36,206 nucleotides of DNA from Streptomyces sp. SPB074 (lineage in GTDB: Bacteria > Actinomycetota > Actinomycetes > Streptomycetales > Streptomycetaceae), in the NCBI RefSeq assembly GCF_000154905.1, contig NZ_GG770539.1, positions 23,659 to 59,864 of the forward strand, given 5' to 3'. The position numbers were made by a program, and so were the translations under genes. The notes under the pieces are model-generated. The model ran no database searches. It was not told the origin of the DNA and worked only from the letters and a program-made list of their open reading frames with translations. Every line of letters starts with the position of its first letter. Positions within the stretch are counted from its first letter, which is position 1. Positions 19,369-27,706 of the stretch are shown one piece after another.

Positions 19369-19393
19369 TGCAGTGGGGGTGCAGTCCCGCTTA

Positions 19394-20250
19394 GAAGTCA
19401 TCTCATTTGGTGAGTCTGCGGTAGCAGATGAGGGTGCAGGCGATGCTGGTGAAGGCGAGGAAGTGGTCGGCTTTGCGTTCGTAGCGTCGGTGGAGTCGTC
19501 GGCAGCCGGCGAGCCAGGACATGGTGCGTTCGATGGTCCAGCGGTGTCGGCCGAGTCGCTGCGAGGTCTCGACGCCTTTGCGGGCGATGCGATGCCGGAT
19601 TCCGCGTCCGGACAGCCATTGCCGCAGGTGGCGGTAGTCGTATCCCTTGTCGGCGTGGAGCTTTCCGGGTCGGCGTCGACGGGGGCCCCGGCGGGAGCTG
19701 ATAGGCGGTATGCCCTTCACGAGCGGGATAAGGGCTTGGCTGTCGTGGACGTTGGCACCGGAGATTGCGACGGATATGGGCAGACCGGTCCGCTCGGTGA
19801 TCAGGTGGATCTTCGACCCGTACTTGCCCCGGTCGACAGGATTCGGACCTGTCAGGTCCCCCTTTTCAAGGCCCGCATGTTCACCGAGTCGATCGCGCAC
19901 CGCGACCAGTCCAGCTCCCCGCGCGTACCGAGCTCGTCGAGGACCAGGCGGTGGAGCTTGGCCCACACCCTGGCCTTCGACCACTCCGAGAACCGCCGGT
20001 GGGCAGTCGCTCCGGACGGGCCGAACGACGCCGAAGGCAGCTGCTGCCAGGTACAACCCGACGTGGCCACGAAGACGATCGCGGCCAGCACTTCCCGGTC
20101 ACCGTGCCGACGCCGACCACCACCCTGCGGCCGCGACGGCGCCTCAGGCACCACCCGCTGGAACAACTGCCACAATTCGTCCGGCACCAGCCGCTCAACA
20201 AGCCCCACCATGACTCATAGACTACCGAGTCACCCAAATGAGATGGCTTC
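19394..20250 (-). mobile_element. IS5-family insertion sequence (857 bp), copy B
   Basis: Inverted repeats GAAGTCATCTCATTTGG (from 19394) and the complement of the right end, GAAGCCATCTCATTTGG (from 20250), differ at one base. It is flanked by TTA at 19391-19393 and 20251-20253, a 3-bp TNA-type duplication as in IS1031-like members of IS5. A different subgroup from copy A. Confidence 0.88.
19403..20211 (-). CDS. IS5-family transposase (two frames joined by -1 frameshift)
   Basis: The upstream frame (20211 to 19852) gives MVGLVERLVPDELWQLFQRV, FVATSGCTWQQLP and the first catalytic Asp in RCAIDSVNMRALK. The downstream frame, reached by a -1 shift at GAAAAGGGGG (19867-19858), gives GPNPVDRGKYGSKIHLITE, the second Asp in LHADKGYDYRHL and the Glu in RWTIERTMSWLAGCRRL, ending at 19403. 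Together they make a full-length DDE transposase of about 270 residues. No other disruption is seen, so it may be functional. Confidence 0.85.
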
Positions 20251-20414
20251 TTAGATTCCGACCAGGTTGGCTGGCCCTTTGGCTCGTCGTGGCACAGCGC
20301 GGCAGCGCTATCCGTGGTCCGTCGCTCTCGTAGGTCTCCGACAAGAGTGGCGGCTCCAACCGCAACCGACACCCAACAGCGCTCCCCCATATAGTTCGCA
20401 CCGCCTGAGCGTGC

Positions 20415-20540
20415 GCGAGGTGCCGCGGTCCGAGTGAAAGATCACCCCGCGCACGTCACTATCGACAGCGGGTGTCCACGGCGGCCTGGACTGCGTCCAC
20501 GACCAAGTCGGCACGCATGTGCTCGGCCAGCGAACCAGCC
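20415..20540 (-). pseudogene. IS3-family transposase OrfB remnant
   Basis: Two adjoining frames on the minus strand give fragments of an IS3 OrfB core: AGSLAEHMRADLVVDAVQAA (ending near 20,465) followed in another frame by SDVRGVIFHSDRG (20,451-20,422). The second contains the HSDRG motif with the middle catalytic Asp. Nothing recognisable of the N-terminal half or final Glu region remains. Confidence 0.6.
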
Positions 20541-20668
20541 CATGACCTTGCCCGGGCAGCGTGGCGACGGGCTGGCGGCGGCGTGCGTCGCGCGCCAAGG
20601 CGGTCGCGATCGGCTTCGCCAGCCTGGCCACAGGGTCGCAGACTCGGTGATCGACGAGGGCGCCGGCG

Positions 20669-20975
20669 GTGCCTCAGGGGCGCCCACAGCGAGGGCCGTT
20701 CGGGCTCTCGCTCGCGCAACTGGGACACGGCGTGATGGAGGGACTCGGCGACGCTCGCGTCCTGTTGTCCCGTCAGGTGCTCGTAGAAGGCTTTCACCAG
20801 GCGGTTATTGGCCTGGTCGGTCACCGGCCAGAGGCTGCCCACCAGGTGGCTGAAGCTGGCGAGCTGGAAGGCCGACAGGAGGTTCAGGGACTCGTCCGGC
20901 AGGAGGCGGTTCTGGGCGGTGCCGCAAGCGGACAGGAAGGCCAGGCCGGCTTGGTCAAGCCGTTCCACAAGGGAT
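20669..20975 (-). pseudogene. CHAT-domain protein C-terminal remnant
   Basis: About 100 residues match the end of CHAT-domain (caspase-like) proteins of streptomycetes: LDQAGLAFLSACGTAQN with the catalytic Cys, LLSAFQLASFSHLVGSLWPV, and AESLHHAVSQLREREPERPS followed by LWAPLRH. The frame upstream (to 21133) loses similarity and the expected catalytic His region is not visible. No start or full domain remains, so it is a fragment. CHAT proteins are peptidase-like and often belong to defence or signalling modules; this one is dead. Confidence 0.65.
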
Positions 20976-21413
20976 GGCCGCCCTGGCCTGCGTCTACGGC
21001 GCGCAGGAGGCTCCGCTCCGCCCGCACTCGACCGCAGTCCCTGACGCAGCGGCGAGTGCGAGGCTCGGCGCGGTCCGAAGGTGCGCATCAAGTGGTTCTT
21101 TTGTTCGGTGGCCAAGGATCCCGCCGAGGTCATCGCCGTCGCCTTCGACCAGGCCGATTACCGCGACTTGCTCCACCCGCGGTGCTGGGCGTGCTGGCCG
21201 ACGGGGACCGCCACTGTCACCAGATCGAGCGGGGTTGGTCCTGGCTGGTCACCGGGACACCCCAACTGAATAGCGGTCGAGGAGGCGAGGCGCAGTTCCC
21301 ACAGGACGCACATGACGGAGGGCGTCGAACCGAGTGATTGTCGCGGGCGGCGATGCCCGTTGTATCCGGTGACGTTCCACCGACTGAGACTCTTCAATCG
21401 CCCTCGCGGCGGA

Positions 21414-22412
21414 TCAACCAAGCACGCTGCCGCCGTCCCGGCGCACCGGCCGCGAGCGGCGGTGGTCCAGCGAGGCGTAGACCCGATGCAGCCACCGGTC
21501 CGTGCCGTCGTAGCGGGGGGTGAACGGCGTTCGGCCGTGCACGGCGAGCCGGTTGTCCACGATCGCCAGGTCACCGGCCCTCAGTGCCAGGGCCGAGCTC
21601 ACCTGAACCAGTGCGTCGCGCAGTTCGGCCATGGCCACGCGGGCCTCATCGTCCAGTGGGTGTGTGGCCGAGAAATCCACCAGAATGTCCGGGTCCTCCC
21701 CGGCGCCTTGCAGCACCGCGTGGGCCGGCACCACGCTCTCCAGGGCTTCGAATGAGGGGGGCGCCTCGGTGAGGAACCGCTCCCCGGACAGGACCTGCCG
21801 GGCCTGCGCCGAGAGCAGCGGCAGGGCACGCCGCACCGAGGCGGTGCACAGCCGGGCCTGTCCGGTCGGGTCCTCACGGACGCACAACAACCCTACGTAG
21901 TCTGGTCGGTTGGGGTGGAATGCGTTCTCGTTGTGCATTTCGAGCAGGACGGAGCCAGCGTTGCTCTGCAGGGTCTCCTGGCCCGGCACCGGCACCACGT
22001 TCTGCACCAGCGCGCCGGTCTTCTCGTTGCGGAACGCGACCACCTCGCCGAGCTGGAGCATCGCGGCAGTGATTATCGCGGCGGCCGTGGTGGCGATCCG
22101 CTCGACCGAGCCGGGCTGGGTCGGTGTGCGGGGCAGCTCGCGGCTGCCATAGGCCGGCGACACCGGTAGGTTGCGGATCAGCAGCACCGCGTCGGGGCCT
22201 GCGTCACGGCGGAACCGTCGAAGCTCGACGAGCAGTCTGGTCGGCAGCTCGACAGACGCGTCGCGGACGGCGGCCAGCCACTGCTGGTCGTCGGTGCGGC
22301 CCGGCTCGGCCCGTGCGAGCCGGTCGGCGATCTCACTGGTCTGCCGGTACTCCGCCTCGGTCAGCACGAACGCGGCCGGCGGCGCGGCGGCCACCGTGTC
22401 GATCTGGGTCAT
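21414..22412 (-). CDS. Fe(II)/2-oxoglutarate dioxygenase, clavaminate synthase/AsnO-like
   Basis: A 332-residue non-haem iron oxygenase of the TauD/clavaminate synthase-like superfamily, closest in layout to the amino-acid C-beta hydroxylases AsnO and VioC. The iron facial triad is visible: His160 and Glu162 in MHNENAFH (Glu in place of Asp, as in AsnO/VioC) and the distal His292 in AVHGRTPFTPRYDG. The 2-oxoglutarate-binding Arg is in DRWLHRVY (about residue 310). GEVVAFRNEKTGALVQNVVP is also characteristic. ATG 22412 has GAAGG eight bases upstream; the longer frame to 22484 is not needed. It is divergent from the adenylating enzyme and probably hydroxylates an amino acid, possibly 2,3-diaminopropionate or a derivative. 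The substrate is inference. Confidence 0.9.
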   Translation of the reverse strand: MTQIDTVAAAPPAAFVLTEAEYRQTSEIADRLARAEPGRTDDQQWLAAVRDASVELPTRLLVELRRFRRDAGPDAVLLIRNLPVSPAYGSRELPRTPTQPGSVERIATTAAAIITAAMLQLGEVVAFRNEKTGALVQNVVPVPGQETLQSNAGSVLLEMHNENAFHPNRPDYVGLLCVREDPTGQARLCTASVRRALPLLSAQARQVLSGERFLTEAPPSFEALESVVPAHAVLQGAGEDPDILVDFSATHPLDDEARVAMAELRDALVQVSSALALRAGDLAIVDNRLAVHGRTPFTPRYDGTDRWLHRVYASLDHRRSRPVRRDGGSVLG

Positions 22413-22645
22413 GAACACGCCTTCGGTCCGATGGATTTCCGGTGGGACTGGGCAGCGGCCGGCAACCGAAAAATAAACGACCACTGGAGCAGCAGTCTGG
22501 GCAGGCAGCTATATTCGACCTATATGTCCTGGGCAAGGTTGGCTTACCGAGGCGTGGAGCGGATATAGATGCGAATATAGATCACGTGTAGTTCGCCCCG
22601 TAGGCTCACATCCGAAAGTAATCGGAGTCGGCTCCCGGGGGTCCT
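22413..22645. promoter_or_regulatory. divergent promoter region with AT-rich inverted repeat
   Basis: Two exact 9-mers form an inverted repeat: CTATATTCG (22509-22517) and CGAATATAG (22572-22580). Each half also carries a further CTATAT-like element (CCTATATG at 22518-22525; GATATAGATG at 22562-22571), so the two arms are near mirror images over about 20 bases. The TATAGAT boxes at 22564 and 22576 would serve as -10 elements for the plus-strand gene. A dyad site between divergent cluster genes suggests a shared regulator. Confidence 0.5.
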
Positions 22646-24142
22646 GTGGGGATGCTCATCAATACGGACGGCCGACGCTTTTCGTCGGCCGCTTTGGACG
22701 GTGCAATAACCGCTGTCGTACGGGAACTGCGACGGCACGGAATCACCCAGGACGATCGTGTAATGCTGACCGGTGCCAATACCGAGAAATTCGTCCTGGT
22801 CCTTTTCGCACTGATGGAACTGGGGACCTCGATCGCTCTGGTCGATCGCCGTACCCCGGCCGCCGAGCAGGCCCGACTCCTCATCGGCGCCGACGCCAGC
22901 CGACTGGTCACCGATGCCCCGCTGCCAGCTGGCAGCACCGAGATCGACCAGCTTTCCCTCGAGGACCTATGTGCCACCGCGTTGGCAAGGGCGGCGATTG
23001 CCGACCGTGCGCCGGACTGCGGCCCCGCGTCGTCCTTCGGCCGCGACCGGCTGGCCCGCTTCTCGCGCTGGTTCGCCCGCGAGGACGCTCTGATCGTGTG
23101 GAGCTCGGGCAGCACCGGCACCCCCAAGGGCATTGTCCGCTCGGGAGCCTCCGTCCGGGCCAACACCGAACGGACCAGCGCCCGGATGGCCTACCGAGCC
23201 ACCGACGTGCTGCTGCCGCTGTTGCCCTTCACGCACCAGTACGGCCTGTCGATGCTGCTGCTGTGGCAGGACACGGGCTGCGCACTGGTGTTGCAGACCA
23301 GCAGCCAGCGCGTCGATGCGGCACTTGCCGCGATCCGCTCTCACCGCGTCACCGTGGTCGACGCGGTCCCGGCGACCTACCACACGCTGCTGAACTTGCT
23401 GGAGAGCGGCCGCGGCAGCGAAGACTGGCTCAGCACAGTGCGGATGTGGTGCGTGGGCGGGGAGCCGCTGGGAAGCGAGCCCCGGCAGCGTTTCGCCGAC
23501 CGGATAGGCAGGCCGCTGCTGGACGGCTACGGCAGCAGCGAGGCCGGGAACATCGCGCTGGCCGTGCCGCCCACACCGATCGGCTGCGGCCGTCCGTTGC
23601 AGGGCATCGCCGTGCGGGTGGTCGATGGGGCGGGCATGCCGGTCGCCCCGGGCACCGTCGGCGAGATTGTCGTGCGCACCCCCGACTACATGACGGGCCT
23701 ACTCGGACCGGGAGGCACGGTACTCGCGATGGAGCACGCCGAGTACCGCACCGACGACATCGGGCAGATCGACGTCCAGGGCAACCTCACCGTGCTGGGC
23801 CGCAGGGCTGCGGTGCACCGACTCGGACACACCCTCTACCCGGACGGCATCGCCGACCGGGCAAGTGCCTGTGGTGCTCTGGTCCGGGTGATCCCGGTCG
23901 TACCCGAGGGGTCGGACAGCCGGGCACAGCTGGTCTTCTTCGTCGCCGACCGGGCCGAGCGGTCCGCAGCGCACTGGCGGTCCGCAGTGGCCGAACACAT
24001 CGCGGAGCACGAGCGGCCTAATCGCGTGGTGGTTGTTCCGGAATTCCCAATTAACAGAACGGGCAAAGTCGATCGCCAGTCACTACAGAGGCTGGCGGAA
24101 TCCGCAGTCGCGAGAGACGCCAAGAAAGGAGAACTGCAGTGA
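22646..24142 (+). CDS. ANL-superfamily adenylate-forming enzyme (acyl/aryl ligase)
   Basis: A 498-residue AMP-forming ligase that activates a carboxylic acid as acyl-AMP for transfer to CoA, a carrier protein or an amine. ANL motifs in order: P-loop SSGSTGTPKG (153-162), LPFTHQYGLS, GYGSSEAGN (about 294-302), YRTDDIGQID (367-376) and the C-terminal lysine motif INRTGKVDRQ (about 478-487). Both subdomains are complete. The amino-acid Asp235-type signature of NRPS A-domains is not obvious, so a non-amino acid is more likely. GTG 22646 follows GGGGGT; ATG 22652 is an alternative. The stop overlaps the next gene's GTG (GTGA), so the two are coupled. Substrate unknown. Confidence 0.88.
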   Translation: MGMLINTDGRRFSSAALDGAITAVVRELRRHGITQDDRVMLTGANTEKFVLVLFALMELGTSIALVDRRTPAAEQARLLIGADASRLVTDAPLPAGSTEIDQLSLEDLCATALARAAIADRAPDCGPASSFGRDRLARFSRWFAREDALIVWSSGSTGTPKGIVRSGASVRANTERTSARMAYRATDVLLPLLPFTHQYGLSMLLLWQDTGCALVLQTSSQRVDAALAAIRSHRVTVVDAVPATYHTLLNLLESGRGSEDWLSTVRMWCVGGEPLGSEPRQRFADRIGRPLLDGYGSSEAGNIALAVPPTPIGCGRPLQGIAVRVVDGAGMPVAPGTVGEIVVRTPDYMTGLLGPGGTVLAMEHAEYRTDDIGQIDVQGNLTVLGRRAAVHRLGHTLYPDGIADRASACGALVRVIPVVPEGSDSRAQLVFFVADRAERSAAHWRSAVAEHIAEHERPNRVVVVPEFPINRTGKVDRQSLQRLAESAVARDAKKGELQ

Positions 24143-25012
24143 ACCAGATCGTCGCCGAAACCAAGGCGGAGCCGCCATATGAGATTTCCCTTCGCCGATC
24201 GGCTGGCCATCCTGAGGAATGTGGCGGAGCTGCTCCGGACGCGCCGTGACGAAGTTCTCCAGATACTTTTCGAGAGCTGTAACTACCGGACCGCGGTCGG
24301 TGAGATCGAGGTCTCCATCGCGACCCTTGAGGGTGCCGAGCAGGAGATGGCCAGGTTCCGCCCGCCGCGGCTTGAGCAACTGGCCGTTCTCATGCCCTCG
24401 AACATTCCGCTCTACAGTTACATCCTCTACCTGCTGATCCCCAGTCTCTACAGCGATCGCCTGGTGTTCCGGCCGTCAGGTCGGATCAGCAGCCAGACCG
24501 AGCGGCTGCACAAACTGCTCGGCGAGGCGCACGGTCTGCCGATCGTGTTGCGCCAGAGCGGGCAGCGGGACTTCCTTCGCAATGACGTGACAGGATCACA
24601 GGTGCTGGTCTTCACCGGGGCCTTCGAGAACGCCGAGAAGATCCGCGGTCAGCTCCGCAAGGACCAGCTGTTCCTTTACTTCGGCCAGGGCATTAACCCG
24701 TTCGTGGTTGGCCCAGACGCCGACGTAGGCAAGGCAGTGGACGGCGCGCTGCGGGCCAGGATGCTGAACTCCGGGCAGGACTGCTTCGGCCCGGATGTGT
24801 ACTTCGTCCACACCTCCGTCAGCTCCCAGTTCTTCAACCTGCTCAGCCGCCGGGTGCGATCGCTGAAGCACGGCCGCCACGAGGATCCGACCGCCGACTA
24901 CGGTTCGATGTACTACCTGGACGCCTTCGAGGGAGCGCTCGCCCACCTGGTGGACGACCGTGTCTACATCCTGGTCGGCGGCCGGGCCGACCTGACCGAG
25001 GGGGGGCCTTGA
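24139..25012 (+). pseudogene. aldehyde dehydrogenase-type protein, frameshifted and truncated by IS3
   Basis: NAD(P)-dependent aldehyde dehydrogenase or acyl reductase type protein. Motifs: FADRLAILRNVAELLRTRRD (N-terminal helix), AVLMPSNIPLYSYILYLLIP (first strand region), VLVFTGAFENAEKI (cofactor loop) and the nucleophile region LNSGQDCFGPDVYFVH (Cys). The best start is GTG 24139, overlapping the ligase stop and eight bases after AAAGGA. In that frame MNQIVAETKAEPPYEI reads on to a TGA near 24,249. One base fewer in the TTT at 24184-24186 would continue into PFADRLAIL. As given, only an internal ATG (24179) leads the main frame. The C-terminal part is cut at 25009 by the IS3 element, which supplies a stop. 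Almost certainly inactive, unless the lost C-terminus is dispensable. Confidence 0.75.
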
Positions 25013-25031
25013 CCCTGGAGTTTGAACACGT

Positions 25032-25934
25032 CTATGCGGCTCGGGCCAGGGTAGTTGAGGTTGGGTGGACGGTGATCTCGTAGGTGATCGGGGCTCGCTG
25101 GCCGAGCCGGGAATGACGGCGTCGGGTGTTGTAGCGGGACAGCCAGTGGAAGGCGTCGAGTCGTGCCTCGCGCTCGCTTGACCAGCCCTTTCGGCCCTTC
25201 AACGTCTCCCTTTTAAAGCTGGCGTTGAACGATTCGGCGGCGGCGTTGTCCGCGCTGGACCCGACGGCGCTCATGCTCTGCAGGACACCGGCCCGGCGGC
25301 AGGCGTCCGCGAAGGCCCCGCTGGTGTACTGGGCTCCGTGATCGGTGTGCATGATCGCCCCGTTCAGACTGCCGCGGGTCCGTTCCGCGGCGGCGAGGGC
25401 GTCGATGACGAGCTCGGTGCGCATGTGGTCGGCGATCGCCCAGCCTGCCAGGCGGCGCGAGCACAGGTCGATCACTGTCGCGAGATAGCAGAACCGTCCG
25501 CCGCCGACGCTCAAGTAGGTGATGTCACCGACGTACTTGGTGTTGATCTCCTTCGCGGTGAAGTCGCGGCCGATCAGGTCCGGGGCCTTCGCGGTGGCCG
25601 GGTCGGCGATGGTGGTGCGGTGCCGGCGCCGCAGACGGACCCCTTCGAGGCCGATGGTCCGCATGATCCTGGCAACGCGCTTGTGGTTGACCGCCTGGCC
25701 GCCCTCGTCGCGGAGCTCGGCAGTGATCCTCGGGACTCCGTAGGTGCCGTCGGACTCCTTGTGGGCCTTGCGTATCCGGGCCGCGAGCCGGTCGTCAGCG
25801 GCCTGACGGGCCATGCGAGCCGGGGCGGTGCGACGCCAGTAATAGAAACTCGAGCGGGCGATCCCGAGAATGTCGCAGAGCCGCTTCACGCCGTATCGGC
25901 GCTGGTGATCCTCAACGAACTGGCAGCGGTTCAC
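25032..25934 (-). CDS. IS3-family transposase OrfB (DDE integrase core)
   Basis: A 300-residue integrase-core protein. The HTH_21 segment (RYGVKRLCDILGIARSSFYYWR) precedes the DDE core: Asp in YVGDITYLSVGGG, Asp in IMHTDHGAQYTSGAF, and Glu in NAAAESFNASFKRETL. GTG start at 25934 overlaps the OrfA stop (GTGA), so translation is coupled; a -1 frameshift to OrfAB, usual in IS3, is not apparent from the overlap. Appears intact. Confidence 0.92.
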   Translation of the reverse strand: MNRCQFVEDHQRRYGVKRLCDILGIARSSFYYWRRTAPARMARQAADDRLAARIRKAHKESDGTYGVPRITAELRDEGGQAVNHKRVARIMRTIGLEGVRLRRRHRTTIADPATAKAPDLIGRDFTAKEINTKYVGDITYLSVGGGRFCYLATVIDLCSRRLAGWAIADHMRTELVIDALAAAERTRGSLNGAIMHTDHGAQYTSGAFADACRRAGVLQSMSAVGSSADNAAAESFNASFKRETLKGRKGWSSEREARLDAFHWLSRYNTRRRHSRLGQRAPITYEITVHPTSTTLARAA

Positions 25935-26236
25935 CAGCGCGTCTCCGTCGCGAAATACCGGGCCGCCTTGCGGAGGATGTCGCGTTCTTCCTCCAGCTCG
26001 CGGATCCTCTTGCGCGCGGCGGCCAGCTCCGCCTGAACCGGGTCACCGGCAGGCTGCGGTGCCGTTGCGGGGGCGGAATGGGCACCGGCGCGGCGTCCGT
26101 CGGCGGCCCGGATCCAGTTCCGCAGCGTCTCGGTGTTCACTCCGAGATCGGCGGCGACCGACTTGATCGTCGCTCCCGGACGCGACCGGTACAACGCGAC
26201 CGCGTCCGCCTTGAACTCGGCGGGGTAATGCTTCAT
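25931..26236 (-). CDS. IS3-family transposase OrfA (HTH protein)
   Basis: A 101-residue protein beginning MKHYPAEFKADAVALYRSRP (ATG 26236), a typical IS3 OrfA. The helix-turn-helix (IKSVAADLGVNTETLRNWI) binds the element ends. The C-terminal leucine-zipper-like coil (ELAAARKRIRELEEERDILR) mediates assembly with OrfB. It ends in GTGA overlap with OrfB. Confidence 0.9.
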   Translation of the reverse strand: MKHYPAEFKADAVALYRSRPGATIKSVAADLGVNTETLRNWIRAADGRRAGAHSAPATAPQPAGDPVQAELAAARKRIRELEEERDILRKAARYFATETRW

Positions 26237-26306
26237 CCCCACAGGGACTCCGTTCTCCTGGACCATCAAGATCCAAGTCTCTCCGGTGTCCAAACTCCAG
26301 GGTCAG

Positions 26307-26728
26307 GGCCCACCCTCCAGGCAGTGGAAGAGCACCTCGCGGCCCAGGGCCTGCTGACGATCGAGGATTGCCGCGCGCTGGTGGCCCCCGCACGACATGT
26401 GACTCTGACGGACCTGGCCGACTGCGGCACGGTCCACCGGCAGGTCGCCACGGTCCTGCACGACACCGGGCCAGCCAGCAGGGTGCCAGTTGCGGATGCC
26501 GCGCTGCTGGCGCTGGCCGCCGTGGGGGACCTGTCCCAGGTCGTGTCCCGCACGGATCCCCGTCAACGGGCCCGGATCGAAGTGCTGACGAGCCGGATCG
26601 GTGACATTGCACCTGGCCTCGAACGGGCGGTCCGTGCACTCCCGTTCGAGCTGGCCAGGCCCGTGTCCAGCTTCGCGAACACATGCCACACACCGGCAAC
26701 GGGCGGGGGGAGCACCGGGCGAAGCTGA
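26307..26728 (+). pseudogene. GPP34-like protein, C-terminal fragment
   Basis: The open frame enters from the IS3 end and gives about 135 residues: LQAVEEHLAAQGLLTIEDCR, HVTLTDLADCGTVHRQVATV, AALLALAAVGDLSQVV and ARIEVLTSRIGDIAPGLERA. The pattern (helix, Val-rich strand, helical pair with 'alkaline ALLALAAV' then a closing amphipathic helix) resembles the C-terminal half of actinobacterial GPP34 (GOLPH3-like) proteins, which bind phosphoinositide-type lipids. It does not resemble the missing C-terminus of the aldehyde dehydrogenase, so DNA between the two was lost. Assignment is moderate; no start codon of its own is evident. Confidence 0.45.
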
Positions 26729-26994
26729 GGTGTCGTGTGCTGCCGCTGTTCTCTGCCCAGCCGTCGGCCCGCGGGACGACGGCTCCAGCCCGGGCGCCCG
26801 GGCCGCTCTCCGGATCAACCCCTCGTGCAGCAGGAGTTCCGCAGGAAGCGCGCTACCGTGACTGACCGATGTCAGCAGCCTGGCCACGCCCACGGGGGCT
26901 CAGCCGCCTGATGCCACAGTCCGTGTCGAGCACCGGACTTCGCCCGTTCCGCTGAGCCGTAGTGCCACCGGTCGGCTGCCCTGCCATGGCTGGG

Positions 26995-27690
26995 TCAGCG
27001 GCCCAGGCCGGAACCGCCGTCGACCGGGATGATGGCGCCGGTGATGTAACTGGCCTGGTCAGAGGCGAGGAACCGGATGGCGGCGGCGGTCTCGTCGGGA
27101 TGGGCAGAGCGGGCGAGCGGGATCTGGCTGAGCAAGGCGGTGCGCCGACCGGCTGAGAGGGCGTCGGTCATGCCGGTGTCAACCAAGCCCGGTGCGATGA
27201 CGTTGCAGGTGATGTTGCGCGAGCCCAGCTCACGGACCAGGCCGATCAGAGCGGCCTTGGCAGCGGCGTAGTTGGCCTGGCCGGCGGCGCCTTGGAGGGC
27301 GACCACCGAGGAGACAAGGACGATCCGCCCCTTTCCCGCTCGCAGCATCCCGTGGGCGGCCCGCTGGACCGTACGATAGACAGCCGTGAGATTGGTGTCG
27401 AGCACGGTGGACAGGTCCTCCTCGGACATCCGCGTCAACAGCGTGTCCCAGGTGATGCCCGCGTTGGCTACCAAGACCTCGACCGGGCCGTGCCGCTCCT
27501 CGATCTGCTGGTAGGCCGACTCCACATGGTTGGGATCGGTGATGTCGCAGCGGATGGCCAGGCAGCCCGCGTCGGTGAGGGTCTGCGGTGGCTCGCTCGA
27601 ATGGCAGGTGACCGCGACCCGGTCGCCGAGTTCGGTGAAGGCGCGCGCGGAAGCGAGCCCGATGCCACGGTTGCCTCCGGTGGCGAACAC
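26995..27690 (-). CDS. FabG-type 3-oxoacyl-[ACP] reductase (SDR)
   Basis: A short-chain dehydrogenase of 231 residues or slightly more that reduces 3-oxoacyl thioesters with NADPH. Features: FATGGNRGIGLASARAF (cofactor loop), ANAGITWDTLLTRM, catalytic Ser in VLVSSVVALQGAAGQ and YAAAKAA (Tyr, Lys), and TGAIIPVDGGSGLGR at the end. It resembles the FabG1 type of mycobacteria and streptomycetes. GTG 27690 is the only in-frame start, but it truncates the N-terminus and has no ribosome-binding site. A GGAGGG followed at good spacing by ATGAAC (27702) is one base out of frame, so a one-base loss near 27,698 is likely (expected MNRSVFATGG). It follows the response regulator with overlap. Confidence 0.82.
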   Translation of the reverse strand: MFATGGNRGIGLASARAFTELGDRVAVTCHSSEPPQTLTDAGCLAIRCDITDPNHVESAYQQIEERHGPVEVLVANAGITWDTLLTRMSEEDLSTVLDTNLTAVYRTVQRAAHGMLRAGKGRIVLVSSVVALQGAAGQANYAAAKAALIGLVRELGSRNITCNVIAPGLVDTGMTDALSAGRRTALLSQIPLARSAHPDETAAAIRFLASDQASYITGAIIPVDGGSGLGR

Positions 27691-27706
27691 AGAGCGTTCA
27701 TTCTGT

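Larger units (their letters stand above)
19008..19393. other. left junction of the island, no protein gene
   Basis: This 386-bp stretch holds the tRNA-Thr 3' fragment, its hairpin, the second core copy and the GGTGGACA pair. From about 19,200 base composition drops visibly (for example TTTTATTTTTCGG near 19,302) compared with the DNA to the left. I see no integrase or other coding sequence in it. Confidence 0.6.
20251..21413. other. gene graveyard between IS copy B and the dioxygenase gene
   Basis: Apart from the IS3 and CHAT remnants listed separately, I see no intact gene in these 1.16 kb. Open frames are short or Arg/Pro-rich, as in shadow frames of high-GC DNA. Confidence 0.6.
25010..26305 (-). 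mobile_element. IS3-family insertion sequence (1,296 bp)
   Basis: Ends are inverted repeats TGACCCTGGAGTTTGAACAC (from 25010) and TGACCCTGGAGTTTGGACAC (complement from 26305), differing at one base. The flanks, CCT and GGG, show no target duplication, which suggests a deletion next to the element or recombination between copies. It encodes OrfA and OrfB on the minus strand. Confidence 0.9.

Noticed and set aside
17222..20250. A composite transposon made of the two IS5-type copies
   Set aside because: The two elements differ in ends, target duplications and transposase, so they cannot act as a matching pair.
21414..22484. A phytanoyl-CoA (PhyH-type) dioxygenase assignment for the cluster oxygenase
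   Set aside because: The HNE motif with Glu ligand and the FRNEKTGALVQNVVP segment fit the clavaminate synthase/AsnO group better.
26729..26994. A small gene between the GPP34-like fragment and FabG
   Set aside because: No frame has a start with ribosome-binding site or a recognisable sequence; it appears to be non-coding or decayed.
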